This document shows positions 49,406-60,153 of a stretch of DNA of 64,000 nucleotides, one piece after another. The position numbers and the translations under genes are program-made. Below the pieces are notes generated by a model. The model saw only the letters and a program-made list of their open reading frames with translations, ran no database searches and was not told the origin of the DNA. Numbering within the stretch: the first letter of the stretch is position 1; every line of letters begins with the position of its first letter. Source of the DNA: JAICYJ01 sp963737445. GTDB lineage: Bacteria; Actinomycetota; Thermoleophilia; Gaiellales; JAICJC01. The DNA is taken from the NCBI GenBank assembly GCA_963737445.1, contig CAVTSO010000006.1:62001-126000 (forward strand), read 5' to 3'.

Positions 49406-50852
49406 GTGTTCGACACGCGGACTCGTGCTGCAGCCTGCGTCTTTGCCCTGGGTGGCCTGCTCCTGGCCCCGGCCGCCGCGCATGCCGCCAACCTGGTCGC
49501 AGACCCGGGCTTCGAGACGACCGGTTCCATTGGCACCGTGTTCTCGGACACCCTGCCCGATCTGAGCGCGTTGCAGATCACGTCGGGGAACGTCGTCCTG
49601 GCCGGCGCTACGGCCACCACTGCCGGCCTCGGATCATCGACCGACGTGGCGGTCATCCGCAACTCGCAGGACTACCAGGACGGCACCGTCAGCGTGCTCG
49701 CCAGCCAGGCGGCGGTGACCCCGCAGCTGACCGGCGGGGTCGTGATCCGCTACCAGGACACGGCCAACTTCTACCTGTGCGGCATCACCAAGAACGCGGT
49801 GGTGGTGCAGCGGCGGCTGGCTGGCAAGGACACGGTGATCGGCACCGCCACCTACAGCCCTGCGGCGAGCGTGGCGTACACGCTGACGGCGACGGCTACA
49901 GGGAGCTCGATCTCGTGCAAGGCGGTCGGCCCGGGCGGCGTGACTGCGACAGCCACCGCAACGGACGCAAGCTTCGCGAGCGGCATGATCGGGATCGCCG
50001 CGGTCAACTCGACACCCACGCAGGTGCGCCAGATGTCGTTCCTCCAGCCGTTCACGATGACCTCCGCGGTGCCGCAGTCGTGGACGCCGATCACGCCGCT
50101 CGCCGGGCGCCCGGGCATGGTGTTCGACTACATCGCGCCGGCCAACTCGGGGTCGTCCTACCTGCAGCTGTTCGGCGGCTCCGGCTCCTACTCCGGCTAC
50201 TCCCAGCAGGCAGGGATCCCGGTGGTCGGAAACAGCAGCTACACGCTGACCGCGGCGATCCGCACCGACGCCGTCTCCGGTAGCGCGCGGGTGATGGCGA
50301 TCGAGTCGGGTGGCACCACCACAACGCTAGCGACCGTCACGGGCACCAGCGCCTGGACGGTCTACTCGACCACGTTCGTGACGCAGCCGGCCACGACGAC
50401 CGTCACCGTGCGGCTGCAGGTGGACGGCAGCGGTCGCGCCGGCCTCGACGACGTCAGCCTCGCGATCACGCCCACCGTGGGGCTGACGCTCTCGGCCACG
50501 TCGGTCGACTTCGGGGCCGTCGATCCGCTGTCCTCGCCGTTCACGCGCAGCCCGGCGGTGACCGCGACGGTCACGTCGAACACGAACTGGGCGCTCTCCC
50601 TGCAGGGCGCTGGCAACTTCAGCGACGGCACCGGCAAGACGTTCCCGCTGGCGCAGCTGGGCTGGCGGCCGAACGGCGGCGAGCACGTTCACGGCGGTCA
50701 CGACCGCTGCTCAGACGGTGGCCAGCGGCACCGCCACCACCGCGGCGGGCACCGCCAATCCGATCGATTATCAGCTGCAGGTGACCTACCCCGACCCGGT
50801 CTCCGCGCAGCCTTTCTCGACCACGCTCACCTACATCGCCACCACACCGTGA
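49406..50852 (+). CDS. Large secreted surface protein with carbohydrate-binding-like and WxL-like domains (frameshifted)
   Basis: About 481 residues. Signal peptide (TRAAACVFALGGLLLAPAAA cut near AHA); a concanavalin-like laminin-G/DUF1080-type domain (VIRYQDTANFYLCGITKNAV); a CBM4/9-like module (SSYLQLFGGSG, SYTLTAAIRTDA, VRLQVDGSGRAGLDDVSL); and a C-terminal WxL-like domain with VDFGAVDPLSSP and W395-A-L in NTNWALSLQGAG. One extra base in 50684-50687 breaks the frame; the second frame runs FTAVTTAAQTVASGTATTAA to LTYIATTP and the stop at 50850. The end matches the end of the gene at 48779. GTG start without a clear ribosome-binding site. Confidence 0.6.
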
Positions 50853-50862
50853 GGAGACACCG

Positions 50863-51894
50863 ATGCGACGATTGATCCTGATGCTGGCGCTGGCGGCCGC
50901 GCTGCCTGCGGCCCTCGCCGCCGACGCCGCCGCGGCGGCCAAGCCGCCGGTCTCGATCGGCGTTGCGCCGTCGAAGATCCAGGCCAACCTGACGCCTGGT
51001 CAGCTGTACAAGACCGATCTCGACATCTTCAACAAGGGTGCCACCCCGATCACGCTGGACGTCTACCTGCAGGACTACACGGTGTCGGCGGCGTCGGCGG
51101 TGGCGTTCAAGCCGGCCGGCTCGCTGGCGCAGTCGGCGGCGCCCTGGTCGACGCTGAGCACGAGGGTGTTGCATATGCCGGCGCACAGCCACCGGCAGGT
51201 GCTGCTGCGGGTGGACGTGCCGGCCACGGCGGCGATCGGGACGCACACGCTCGCGGTGGTGTTCCGGTCGCGCCAGGCCAAGAGCGACGGCAACCTGCGC
51301 TATCAGCCGGCTGTGGCGTCGCTGATGGCGGCGGGCGTGCAGAACCTCGACGGCACCGGTCTGGTGCTGCGCGGGCAGGCCGTCACCAGGTCGGTGTCGG
51401 TGCAGTGGATCAGCCTGCGGGACGTGTGGAACTCGAGCGACCACCTGGGCGCGATCGGTGACTGGCTGTTCCATCCCACGGTGGTCGCGCACGTGCAGGT
51501 TCGCAACACGGGCAACACCTTCTTCAACATCATCAAGGGCGACACCACGTTCAGCACGAAGTTCGCCGCCGGGTCGAGAGGCGCGAGCGTGGCGGCGCCC
51601 ACGTACACGATCCTGCCCAACTCGGTGCGGACGCTGGACATGCCCTGGAAGAGGGCGCCGTTCCTGGCCCGGGGCGACGCACAGACGCGCATCTACTACA
51701 ACGACTCGACGCACCTGCCGGTCACCTCGACGCCGTTTCTGATCATCCCCTGGCACCTAATCATCGTGGTCGTGGTGCTGATGGGCATGGTCATTTCGTG
51801 GCGCCTCGTGCGCCGGCGCCGGCAGGGTGGAGGGCGCAGGAGCGGCAAGGCGGCGGCGCCGTCGCCATGGGTCTCGTCCGGATCCGGTATATGA
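50863..51894 (+). CDS. DUF916-like membrane-anchored surface protein
   Basis: A 343-residue protein: signal peptide MRRLILMLALAAALPAALAA; an Ig-like domain (SIGVAPSKIQANLTPGQLYK, DIFNKGATPITLDVYLQDYT) and a second (VVAHVQVRNTGNTFFNIIKG); a transmembrane helix near 300-320 (WHLIIVVVVLMGMVISW) and a basic tail RLVRRRRQGGGRR inside. This is the DUF916 (WxL-interacting protein) layout. Shine-Dalgarno GGAG; 10 bases after the previous stop, hence one operon with the two WxL-like genes. It probably holds them at the membrane or wall. Confidence 0.65.
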   Translation: MRRLILMLALAAALPAALAADAAAAAKPPVSIGVAPSKIQANLTPGQLYKTDLDIFNKGATPITLDVYLQDYTVSAASAVAFKPAGSLAQSAAPWSTLSTRVLHMPAHSHRQVLLRVDVPATAAIGTHTLAVVFRSRQAKSDGNLRYQPAVASLMAAGVQNLDGTGLVLRGQAVTRSVSVQWISLRDVWNSSDHLGAIGDWLFHPTVVAHVQVRNTGNTFFNIIKGDTTFSTKFAAGSRGASVAAPTYTILPNSVRTLDMPWKRAPFLARGDAQTRIYYNDSTHLPVTSTPFLIIPWHLIIVVVVLMGMVISWRLVRRRRQGGGRRSGKAAAPSPWVSSGSGI

Positions 51895-51901
51895 GTGTGC
51901 C

Positions 51902-52789
51902 GTGAGCGATCTGCTGGAATCGGTGCCGAACTTCTCGGTCGGCCGCGACCAGGCGGTGCTGGACGCGCTGGGCGAGGCGTTCGGCGCCGCCGGGGTGCGG
52001 GTGCTTGACGTGCATGCCGATTCCGACCACAACCGGTCGGTGTTCACGGTGGTGGCCGACCCGGACACGCTGGTGGAGGGGCTGGCATCCGCGATCGCGG
52101 TGGCGGCGTCGCGGATCGACCTGACGCGGCACGAGGGTGTGCACCCGCGGGTGGGGTCGGCCGACGTGGTGCCGTTCGTGCGCTTCCGGCCGGACGACGC
52201 GCGGCCGGAGCTGGCGGCGCGGGCGCTGGCACGCCGGATCGCGATGCTGGGCGTGCCGGCGATCGGCTACGGCGAGCTGGGCGGCGGGCTGCGGCCGGCC
52301 GCGTTCCGCGGCGGCGGCCCGGAGCGGCTGGCGGAGCGGATGGCGGCGGGCGAGGTGGTGGCGCTGGCCGGGCCCGACCGCCCGCATCCGACGGCGGGCG
52401 TGGTGCTGCTGGGCGTGCGGGCACCGCTGGTCGCGTTCAACGTCGATCTGGACAGCCAGGACGTCGGCGTCGCGCGCGAGATCGCCGCGGCGCTGCGTGA
52501 GCGCGACGGCGGGCTGGCGGGGGTGCAGGCGCTGGGCTTGGCAGCGCGGGGCGGTGCGCAGGTGTCCACGAACCTGATCGACATCGACGCGACGCCGCTG
52601 GCGGCGGTCGTCGATGAGATCGAGCGGCTGGCGGCCGCGCGCGGCGTGGGCGTGAAGGGCTCGGAGCTGGTCGGGCTGATGCCGGCGCGGGTGGCAGCGG
52701 CCGCGGCGGGAACGGCGCTGCGGCTGTCCGGTTTCGGTGCCGACCGGTTGCTGGAGGTGGCGTCCGGAGGGGAGTTCGGCGAGGGGTGA
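51902..52789 (+). CDS. ftcD: Glutamate formimidoyltransferase
   Basis: A 295-residue enzyme that moves the formimino group of N-formiminoglutamate (end product of HutHUI) to tetrahydrofolate. Family blocks: ESVPNFSVGRDQAVLDAL, HADSDHNRSVFTVV, IDLTRHEGVHPRVGSADVVP, FNVDLDSQDVGVAREIA and GAQVSTNLIDIDATPL. It lacks the cyclodeaminase domain. GTG 51902 lies 7 bases after the previous stop. First gene of the histidine-utilisation cluster. Confidence 0.92.
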   Translation: MSDLLESVPNFSVGRDQAVLDALGEAFGAAGVRVLDVHADSDHNRSVFTVVADPDTLVEGLASAIAVAASRIDLTRHEGVHPRVGSADVVPFVRFRPDDARPELAARALARRIAMLGVPAIGYGELGGGLRPAAFRGGGPERLAERMAAGEVVALAGPDRPHPTAGVVLLGVRAPLVAFNVDLDSQDVGVAREIAAALRERDGGLAGVQALGLAARGGAQVSTNLIDIDATPLAAVVDEIERLAAARGVGVKGSELVGLMPARVAAAAAGTALRLSGFGADRLLEVASGGEFGEG

Positions 52790-52810
52790 GCGGCGCCCGG
52801 GCCGCGGGCC

Positions 52811-52816
52811 TAGACT
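52811..52816 (+). promoter_or_regulatory. -10 box TAGACT before hutH
   Basis: TAGACT ends 8 bases before the GTG at 52825, so hutH can be transcribed separately from ftcD. Confidence 0.5.
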
Positions 52817-52824
52817 GCGCAGCC

Positions 52825-54358
52825 GTGGACACCCTCGAGCTGACAGGCCGCTCACTCGCCGTGGAGGACGTCGAGCGCGTGGCGCTGGGCGATGTGCAGG
52901 TCGTGCTGGGCGCCTCGGCGGCCGACCGGATCGAGGCCTCGCGCGCGCTGATCGAGCGGGCCGTGGAGTCGGGCACGCCGACCTACGGGGTGAACACGGG
53001 CTTCGGCAGGTTCGTCGACGTGGCCATCTCGCGGGAGGAGGTGGGCCGGCTGCAGCTGAACCTGCTGCGAAGCCACGCCTGCGCGGTGGGCGAGCCGTTT
53101 CCGACGGAGGTCGTGCGGGGCGCCATGCTGCTGCGCGCGAACGCGCTCGCGACGGGTGCGTCGGGCGTGCGGCGGGAGACGGTGGAGCTGCTGCTGGCGA
53201 TGGTGAACGCGGGCGTGCACCCGGTGGTGCCGTCGCGGGGGTCGCTGGGGGCGAGCGGAGACCTGGCACCGCTGGCGCACCTGGCGCTGCCGCTGGTGGG
53301 GGAGGGCCGGGCCGAGTACGGCGACGAGCTGCTGGACGGCGGCGAGGCGCTGCGGGCGTGCCGGCCTGACGCCGCTGCAGCTGTCGGCCAAGGAGGGGCT
53401 GGCGCTGATCAACGGCACCCAGTTCATGGCGGCGATCGGGGCGCTGGTGCTGTCACGGGCGGCGCGGCTGGTGCGCATCGCCGACATCGCGGCCGCGCAG
53501 TCGGTGGAGGCGGTGCGCGCATCGCGCACGCCGTTCGCGCCGGAGATCCAGGCGCTGCGACCGCACCCCGGGCAGCTGGCTTCGGCCGCGAACCTGTACG
53601 CCCTGCTGGACAGCTCCGAGATCAACGAGTCGCATCGCTGGTGCGGACGGGTGCAGGACGCGTACTCGCTGCGGTGCTCGCCGCAGGTGCACGGCGCGTT
53701 CCGCGACGCGATCGCCTACGCGCGGTCGGTGGTGGCGATCGAGCTGAACGCGGCCACGGACAACCCGCTGGTGTTCGCGGACCGCGACGAGGTGCTGTCG
53801 AACGGGAACTTCCACGGTGAGCCGGTGGCGATCGCGCTGGACACCCTCAAGATCGCCCTGGCCGAGCTGGCCGGGATCAGCGAACGGCGGATCGAGCGGA
53901 TGGTGAACCCGACTATGAGCGAGGGCCTGCCGCCGTTCCTGGCCGAGCAGGGCGGCCTCAACTCGGGGTTCATGATCCCGCACTACGTGGCCGCCAGCCT
54001 GGTGGCCGAGAACAAGGTGCTGTGCCACCCGGCGTCGGTCGACTCGATCCCGACCAGCGCCGGCCAGGAGGATCACGTGTCGATGGGGGCGACGGCGGCT
54101 GTGCACGCGTGGCAGGTGTGCGCGAACGTGGAGCGTGTGCTGGCGGTGGAGCTGCTGTGCGGCGCGCAGGGCCTCGACTTCCTGGCGCCGCTGCGACCAG
54201 GGCCGGGGATCGCGGCGCTGCACGCAGCGCTGCGGGCGACGTCGCCGCACCTCGGGGACGACCGCTCGCTCTCGGCCGACATCGAGTCGGTGGCCGGTCG
54301 GGTGCGAAACGGCGCGCTCGTAGCGGCGGTCGAAGGAGCACTCGCGCCGCTGCAATGA
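52825..54358 (+). CDS. hutH: Histidine ammonia-lyase (frameshifted)
   Basis: About 511 residues; deaminates histidine to urocanate. The MIO prosthetic group forms from A143-S144-G145 in RGSLGASGDLAPLAHL; upstream TYGVNTGFGRF is also diagnostic. One extra T at 53359 (GCG-T-GCC) breaks the frame; the second frame continues GLTPLQLSAKEGLALINGTQ, EIQALRPHPGQ, SPQVHGAFRDA, NFHGEPVAIALD and AGQEDHVSMGA to the stop at 54358. With the extra base removed the protein is full length, so a sequence error is likely. Confidence 0.9.
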
Positions 54359-54655
54359 TCCCGTGTCGGCCGGTCACGCCGGCCGCACGAACCTGTGTCG
54401 GGGCCGTATGCGGTGTTTGACACCGGTTGCGGCCATTTTCGCCCAACCATGGGATTCGGTAGTCACGCCGGCCGTGACACCCGTGCCGATCGTGTCGCGG
54501 ACGGCAAACGCCGGCCGAGTCGGTGTTTGACACCTCCCGGCCTCCCGGGCCGGTAAGAGGGCTGCTCTAGTGTCGAGGGCCGAGTCGGGCTCTGACCCGC
54601 TCCGGGCCGGATCGGGCCGTGGCGAGGGCGCTCGCCGGTCGTATAGCCTGCGCCT
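54359..54655. promoter_or_regulatory. Regulatory region upstream of hutU with repeated palindromes
   Basis: Holds two copies of the palindrome GGTGT-TTG-ACACC (54412-54424 and 54522-54534), a 17-base inverted repeat GTCACG-CCGGC-CGTGAC (54462-54478) and a partial copy of it (54373-54385). TAGCCT (54644-54649) ends 6 bases before the hutU GTG. The palindromes look like operators for a histidine-pathway regulator, which is not encoded nearby. No gene is seen here. Confidence 0.55.
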
Positions 54656-56353
<1,698 letters not shown>

Positions 56354-56357
56354 CCGC

Positions 56358-57038
56358 GTGGCCGGACGCACCGCCGTCCTCACCGGCGTTACCGGGGGCT
56401 GGGGCCGCGCCGTGCTCGACCGGTTCCTGGCGCAGGGCTGGGACGTCTGCGCCACCACCCACAGCGGTGGCGTCGACGTGCCCTCCCAGGTGCTGGTGGT
56501 CGAGGCAGACCTGACCGACACGTCCGCGGCCGAGCACGTGGTCGCCGCCGCCCTCGAGCGCTTCGGCTCGGTCGACGCCCTCGGCTGTGTGGCCGGCGGC
56601 TTTCGCACCGATGGCCTTCTGCACGAGTCGTCGCCCGACGTCTGGCGGGCGATGCTGTCCGCCAACCTCGACACCGCCTACACCATGACCCGCGCCGCGC
56701 TCACCCCGATGCTGGCCGCCGGCTCCGGCTCGATCGTCTACGTCGGCTCCCGCGCAGCCGTGCGGCCGTTCCCCGGCGCAGCCCCCTACATCGTCGCCAA
56801 GGCCGCAGTGCTTGCGCTGATGGGCGCCGTCGACGCCGAAGTGCGCTCCAAGGGCGTGCGCGTCAACACGGTCATGGCCAGCATCGTCGACACCCCCCAG
56901 AACCGCCGCGAGAACCCCGATGCCGACGTCTCCCGCTGGACGACCGGCGAGCAGATGGCGCGCGTGATCGAATGGCTCTGCGACGAGGACTCGGCGCCGC
57001 TCTCCGGCGGCGCGATCCCCGCCTACGGGCGAGCCTGA
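56358..57038 (+). CDS. Short-chain dehydrogenase/reductase in the hut operon
   Basis: A 226-residue Rossmann oxidoreductase: glycine motif AVLTGVTGGWGRAV, DLTD for adenine binding, catalytic Ser in IVYVGSRAA and Y-x-x-x-K in APYIVAKAAVLAL. It sits between hutU and hutI, where no SDR belongs in the standard pathway; it may act on a side product or on a linked pathway. GTG start 4 bases after the hutU stop. Confidence 0.85.
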   Translation: MAGRTAVLTGVTGGWGRAVLDRFLAQGWDVCATTHSGGVDVPSQVLVVEADLTDTSAAEHVVAAALERFGSVDALGCVAGGFRTDGLLHESSPDVWRAMLSANLDTAYTMTRAALTPMLAAGSGSIVYVGSRAAVRPFPGAAPYIVAKAAVLALMGAVDAEVRSKGVRVNTVMASIVDTPQNRRENPDADVSRWTTGEQMARVIEWLCDEDSAPLSGGAIPAYGRA

Positions 57039-57051
57039 TCTGACAACGGTC

Positions 57052-58269
57052 GTGACCTCGCTGCTGATCGACAACCTCGCGCAGTATGCGAGCCCCGTCG
57101 CTCCGGCGCCGGCCCGCGGCTTCGCCCTGCGCGAGGTGGAGGTCGTCACCGGCGCCGCGATCGCGATCGTGGACGGCCGCATCGCCGCCTGCGGCCCGCG
57201 CGACCAGGTGCTGCGAGACCACGGCGACCTGCTGGTGCACGACGCCGGCGGCCGCGCCGCCATCCCGGGGCTGGTCGACTGCCACACGCACGCCGCCTTC
57301 GGCGGTGACCGTGCCGGCGAGTTCGACCTGCGCTCGCAGGGCGCCGGCTACGAGCAGATCCACGCCGCCGGCGGGGGCATCGCCGCCAGCGTCCGTGACA
57401 CCCGTGCCGCCGCCGCCGACGGCACGCTGGGCCCGCTGCTCGACCGCCATCTGGCCTGGATGGCCGCTGCCGGGACGACCACCGCCGAGGTCAAGTCCGG
57501 CTACGGCCTCGACCGCGACACCGAGCTGGCCATGCTCGCCGCCGCCGCCGCCGCCCATCCGATCGAGGTCGCGCCCACCTTCCTCGGCGCCCATGCCGTC
57601 GGCCCCGAGTGGGACGACGCCGACGACTACCTCACGTTCGTGATCAAGCGGGTGCTGCCGCAGGCGGCCGTCCCCGCCGAGGCCGCCGACGTGTTCCTGG
57701 AGCGCGGCGCCTTCGACCGCGATCAGGCCGAGCGCTACCTGCGCGCCGCCGCAGGCCACGGACTGGCCCTGCGGCTGCATGCCGACCAGTTCAGCGAGGC
57801 GGGCGGCGTCGCACTCGCCGTCGAGCTGGGCGCGCGCTCGGTCGATCACCTCGAGGCGACCGGCTCTGAGGGCGTCGCTGCGCTGGCGGCCAGCGACGTG
57901 GCCGCCGTGATGCTGCCCGCGTGCGTGATCATGCTCGACCTGCCGCGCCCGCCCGCCCGCGAGCTCGCCGACGCCGGGGCGATCGTGGCGCTGGCCACCG
58001 ACTTCAACCCGGGCAGCGCCTTCTGCCACTCCCTGCCGCTCGTGATGTCCCTTGCCTGCATGCAGCTGGGCATGTCCCCGGCCGAGGCGCTGGTCGCGTG
58101 CACCGTAAACGCGGCCTGGGTGCTGGGGCGCGGCGGCCGGCTCGGCCGGATCGCAGCGGGATACGATGGCGACGTGGTGCTGCTCGACTCCGACGACTGG
58201 CGGCACGCAGCCTACCACCTGGGCGGCCCGGTCGTGGCCGGCGTGGTCAAGGCCGGCCGCAGGCTGTGA
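57052..58269 (+). CDS. hutI: Imidazolonepropionase
   Basis: A 405-residue metal-dependent amidohydrolase that opens imidazolone propionate to N-formimino-glutamate. Metal ligands in DCHTHAAFGGDR, LRLHADQFSEAGG and LATDFNPGSAFCHSLP; KSGYGLDRDTEL and FLGAHAVGPEW are typical. With HutH, HutU and FtcD it completes histidine to glutamate. Stop overlaps the next gene by four bases (GTGA). Confidence 0.94.
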   Translation: MTSLLIDNLAQYASPVAPAPARGFALREVEVVTGAAIAIVDGRIAACGPRDQVLRDHGDLLVHDAGGRAAIPGLVDCHTHAAFGGDRAGEFDLRSQGAGYEQIHAAGGGIAASVRDTRAAAADGTLGPLLDRHLAWMAAAGTTTAEVKSGYGLDRDTELAMLAAAAAAHPIEVAPTFLGAHAVGPEWDDADDYLTFVIKRVLPQAAVPAEAADVFLERGAFDRDQAERYLRAAAGHGLALRLHADQFSEAGGVALAVELGARSVDHLEATGSEGVAALAASDVAAVMLPACVIMLDLPRPPARELADAGAIVALATDFNPGSAFCHSLPLVMSLACMQLGMSPAEALVACTVNAAWVLGRGGRLGRIAAGYDGDVVLLDSDDWRHAAYHLGGPVVAGVVKAGRRL

Positions 58270-59150
58270 TCGAGCGCGCCCGCACCGCATCGTTCGCCGA
58301 CGCGCTGGCTGCTGCCGCGCTGGGCCTGGTGGTCGCCGGCCTGGTCGTGACAGGCGACGGGCTGGTGTCCGCGGCCAAGCAGACACCGGGGTCGTCGGCC
58401 ATGGACTGGAACGACCGGCTGCTGCTGGGCCTCTGGAGCTTCCGGCTCGAGCACACGCTCTGGTTCACGCTCGGCCTGGTGCTGCTGTGGCTGGCGCTGG
58501 CATGGGGCGCCAGGCTGGAGGGCCGCGCGCCCGAGCTGGCGCGGCTGGTCGGCGGCGTGGCCGTCGGATTCGTGCTGCTGGCCGCGGCCGTCGTGATCGG
58601 GTCGACCATCGTCGCGATCAGCGGCTCGATCGGCAGCGGCGTGCTGGAGGTGGTGTACACCCGCGACCAGCGCATCTTCACCTGGCTGCTGCAGGTCTCG
58701 ACCGCCGCGGCGCTGATCGTGACCTGGCTGCTGGCCGGAACCCGGCTGGGCGAGCGGGCGCCGCTCACCATGACCGACCAGGCCGCCGCCGATCGCCTGA
58801 CCGAGGATGACGCCGAGGTCGACCCCGACCTGGTCGAGCTGTCCGACGCGCCGCCGACGCCGCCTGCTCCGGTGCCGCTGCACCGGAACGAACCCGAGCC
58901 CCGCCCCGCGCCTGAGGCCGAACCGGAGCCCGAGCAGCCGCCGGTGCCGCGCGTTGCCCCGGTGACGCCCCAGGCCGATCCGAAACCGGCGACCACATCT
59001 GCGACCGCGCAGCGGGTGTTCCAGGAGCGGCTGGCCTACTCGCCCAAGCGTGACGAGGCGCGGCGGCTGCTGGATGAGATCGCCCGCGCGGAGCGCGAGG
59101 GGCGCGAGGACGACGCGGCCGCCCTGGCGGCGCAGCTCGACGTCATGTAG
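58266..59150 (+). CDS. Membrane protein with proline-rich cytoplasmic tail
   Basis: A 294-residue protein. Four hydrophobic helices in the first ~165 residues (for example AAALGLVVAGLVVTGDGLV, LWFTLGLVLLWLALAWG, GVAVGFVLLAAAVVIGS, LQVSTAAALIVTWLLAG), then an acidic Pro/Glu-rich stretch (about residues 185-245) and a charged helix near the end (SPKRDEARRLLDEIARAERE). Overlaps hutI by four bases but has no obvious link to histidine use. No family recognised. Confidence 0.65.
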   Translation: MIERARTASFADALAAAALGLVVAGLVVTGDGLVSAAKQTPGSSAMDWNDRLLLGLWSFRLEHTLWFTLGLVLLWLALAWGARLEGRAPELARLVGGVAVGFVLLAAAVVIGSTIVAISGSIGSGVLEVVYTRDQRIFTWLLQVSTAAALIVTWLLAGTRLGERAPLTMTDQAAADRLTEDDAEVDPDLVELSDAPPTPPAPVPLHRNEPEPRPAPEAEPEPEQPPVPRVAPVTPQADPKPATTSATAQRVFQERLAYSPKRDEARRLLDEIARAEREGREDDAAALAAQLDVM

Positions 59151-59177
59151 CGGCACCGGCCACCGCGCATGACCCTC

Positions 59178-59183
59178 TAGACT
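59178..59183 (+). promoter_or_regulatory. -10 box TAGACT, leaderless-type
   Basis: TAGACT ends 8 bases before the ATG at 59192. Confidence 0.5.
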
Positions 59184-59191
59184 TCACCACC

Positions 59192-59551
59192 ATGGCGACC
59201 AAGAAGCAGCAGCGACGCAAGTACCAGCGAGCGCAGGGTCGTGGCCGGCTCTACGAGGGGTACGAGCCGCAGCCCGGCAGCGACGATTCGCCCAAGCGAA
59301 AGCAGGAGCGGAGCCTCCCGCGCGGAGCCCGCGTCCCGGCCCGGCCCACCTGGATGCGCTCCCTCAAGCGGGGCGCGCTGTTTGCCGGCGGCCTGTTCCT
59401 GGTCACCCAGATCGTGCCGCTGGGAGGCACCAAGAACACCCTCGCCGCCTCGGCGGTGCAGGCTGCATCCTTCTTCGTGTTCCTGGTGCCGTTCGGCTAC
59501 CTGATGGACGCGTTCATGTACAACCGCTGGTTGAAGCGGCAACAGGGGTGA
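59192..59551 (+). CDS. Small basic membrane protein of unknown function
   Basis: A 119-residue protein: highly basic N-terminal 60 residues (MATKKQQRRKYQRAQGRGR) that may touch nucleic acid or the membrane surface, then two helices (RGALFAGGLFLVTQIVPLGG and AASFFVFLVPFGYLMDAFMY) and a basic end WLKRQQG. First gene of a run with MBL hydrolase, hisS and aspS, overlapping the next by four bases. Confidence 0.6.
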   Translation: MATKKQQRRKYQRAQGRGRLYEGYEPQPGSDDSPKRKQERSLPRGARVPARPTWMRSLKRGALFAGGLFLVTQIVPLGGTKNTLAASAVQAASFFVFLVPFGYLMDAFMYNRWLKRQQG

Positions 59552-60153
59552 CGCTCGAGGTCGTCAGCCTCCCCCTCGGCGCCTACCAAACCAACTGCTT
59601 CGTGGTGACCGCCCAGGGCTCGACCGATGCCGTGGTCATCGACCCCGGGGACGAGGCCGGTCGCATCACCGACGTGCTGGCCGAGCGCGGCCTCACCCTC
59701 GTCGCGATCCTGGTCACGCATGGGCACCTCGACCACATCGGAGCCGTCCGTGACCTGGCGGCCGCGACCGGCGTCGAGGTGTGGATGGCCCGTGGTGACG
59801 CGGACGACCTGCGCAGCTTCGAGCCGGCCCCGTACGACCCGGAGCACCTGGTGGGCGGCGGCGACACCCTCAGCGTCGGCGGCATCGACTTCCGCACGTT
59901 CGATGTGCCCGGCCACACGGCGGGCTCCGTCGCCTTCGCAACGGATGGCGTTGCCTTTGTCGGCGACGTGCTGTTCGCAGGCTCGATCGGTCGCACCGAT
60001 CTGGCCGGCGGCGACCTCGACACGCTGATCGAGAGCATCGCGCTGCTGATGCGGGAGCTGCCGCCGGAGACCGTCGTCGCGCCCGGACACGGCCCGGCAA
60101 CCACCCTCCAGCGCGAGCTCGCGTCGAACCCGTTCCTCGAGCCGCTGCGGTGA
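59548..60153 (+). CDS. MBL-fold metal-dependent hydrolase (glyoxalase II-like)
   Basis: A 201-residue metallo-beta-lactamase-fold protein. Metal ligands: THGHLDHIGAVRDL, PGHTAGSV, FVGDVLFAGSIGRTD (Asp) and APGHGPATT (His). The layout suits the short glyoxalase II-like group often found next to hisS in actinobacteria. Could hydrolyse thioesters; substrate untested. GTG start and stop both overlap neighbours by four bases. Confidence 0.85.
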   Translation: MTLEVVSLPLGAYQTNCFVVTAQGSTDAVVIDPGDEAGRITDVLAERGLTLVAILVTHGHLDHIGAVRDLAAATGVEVWMARGDADDLRSFEPAPYDPEHLVGGGDTLSVGGIDFRTFDVPGHTAGSVAFATDGVAFVGDVLFAGSIGRTDLAGGDLDTLIESIALLMRELPPETVVAPGHGPATTLQRELASNPFLEPLR

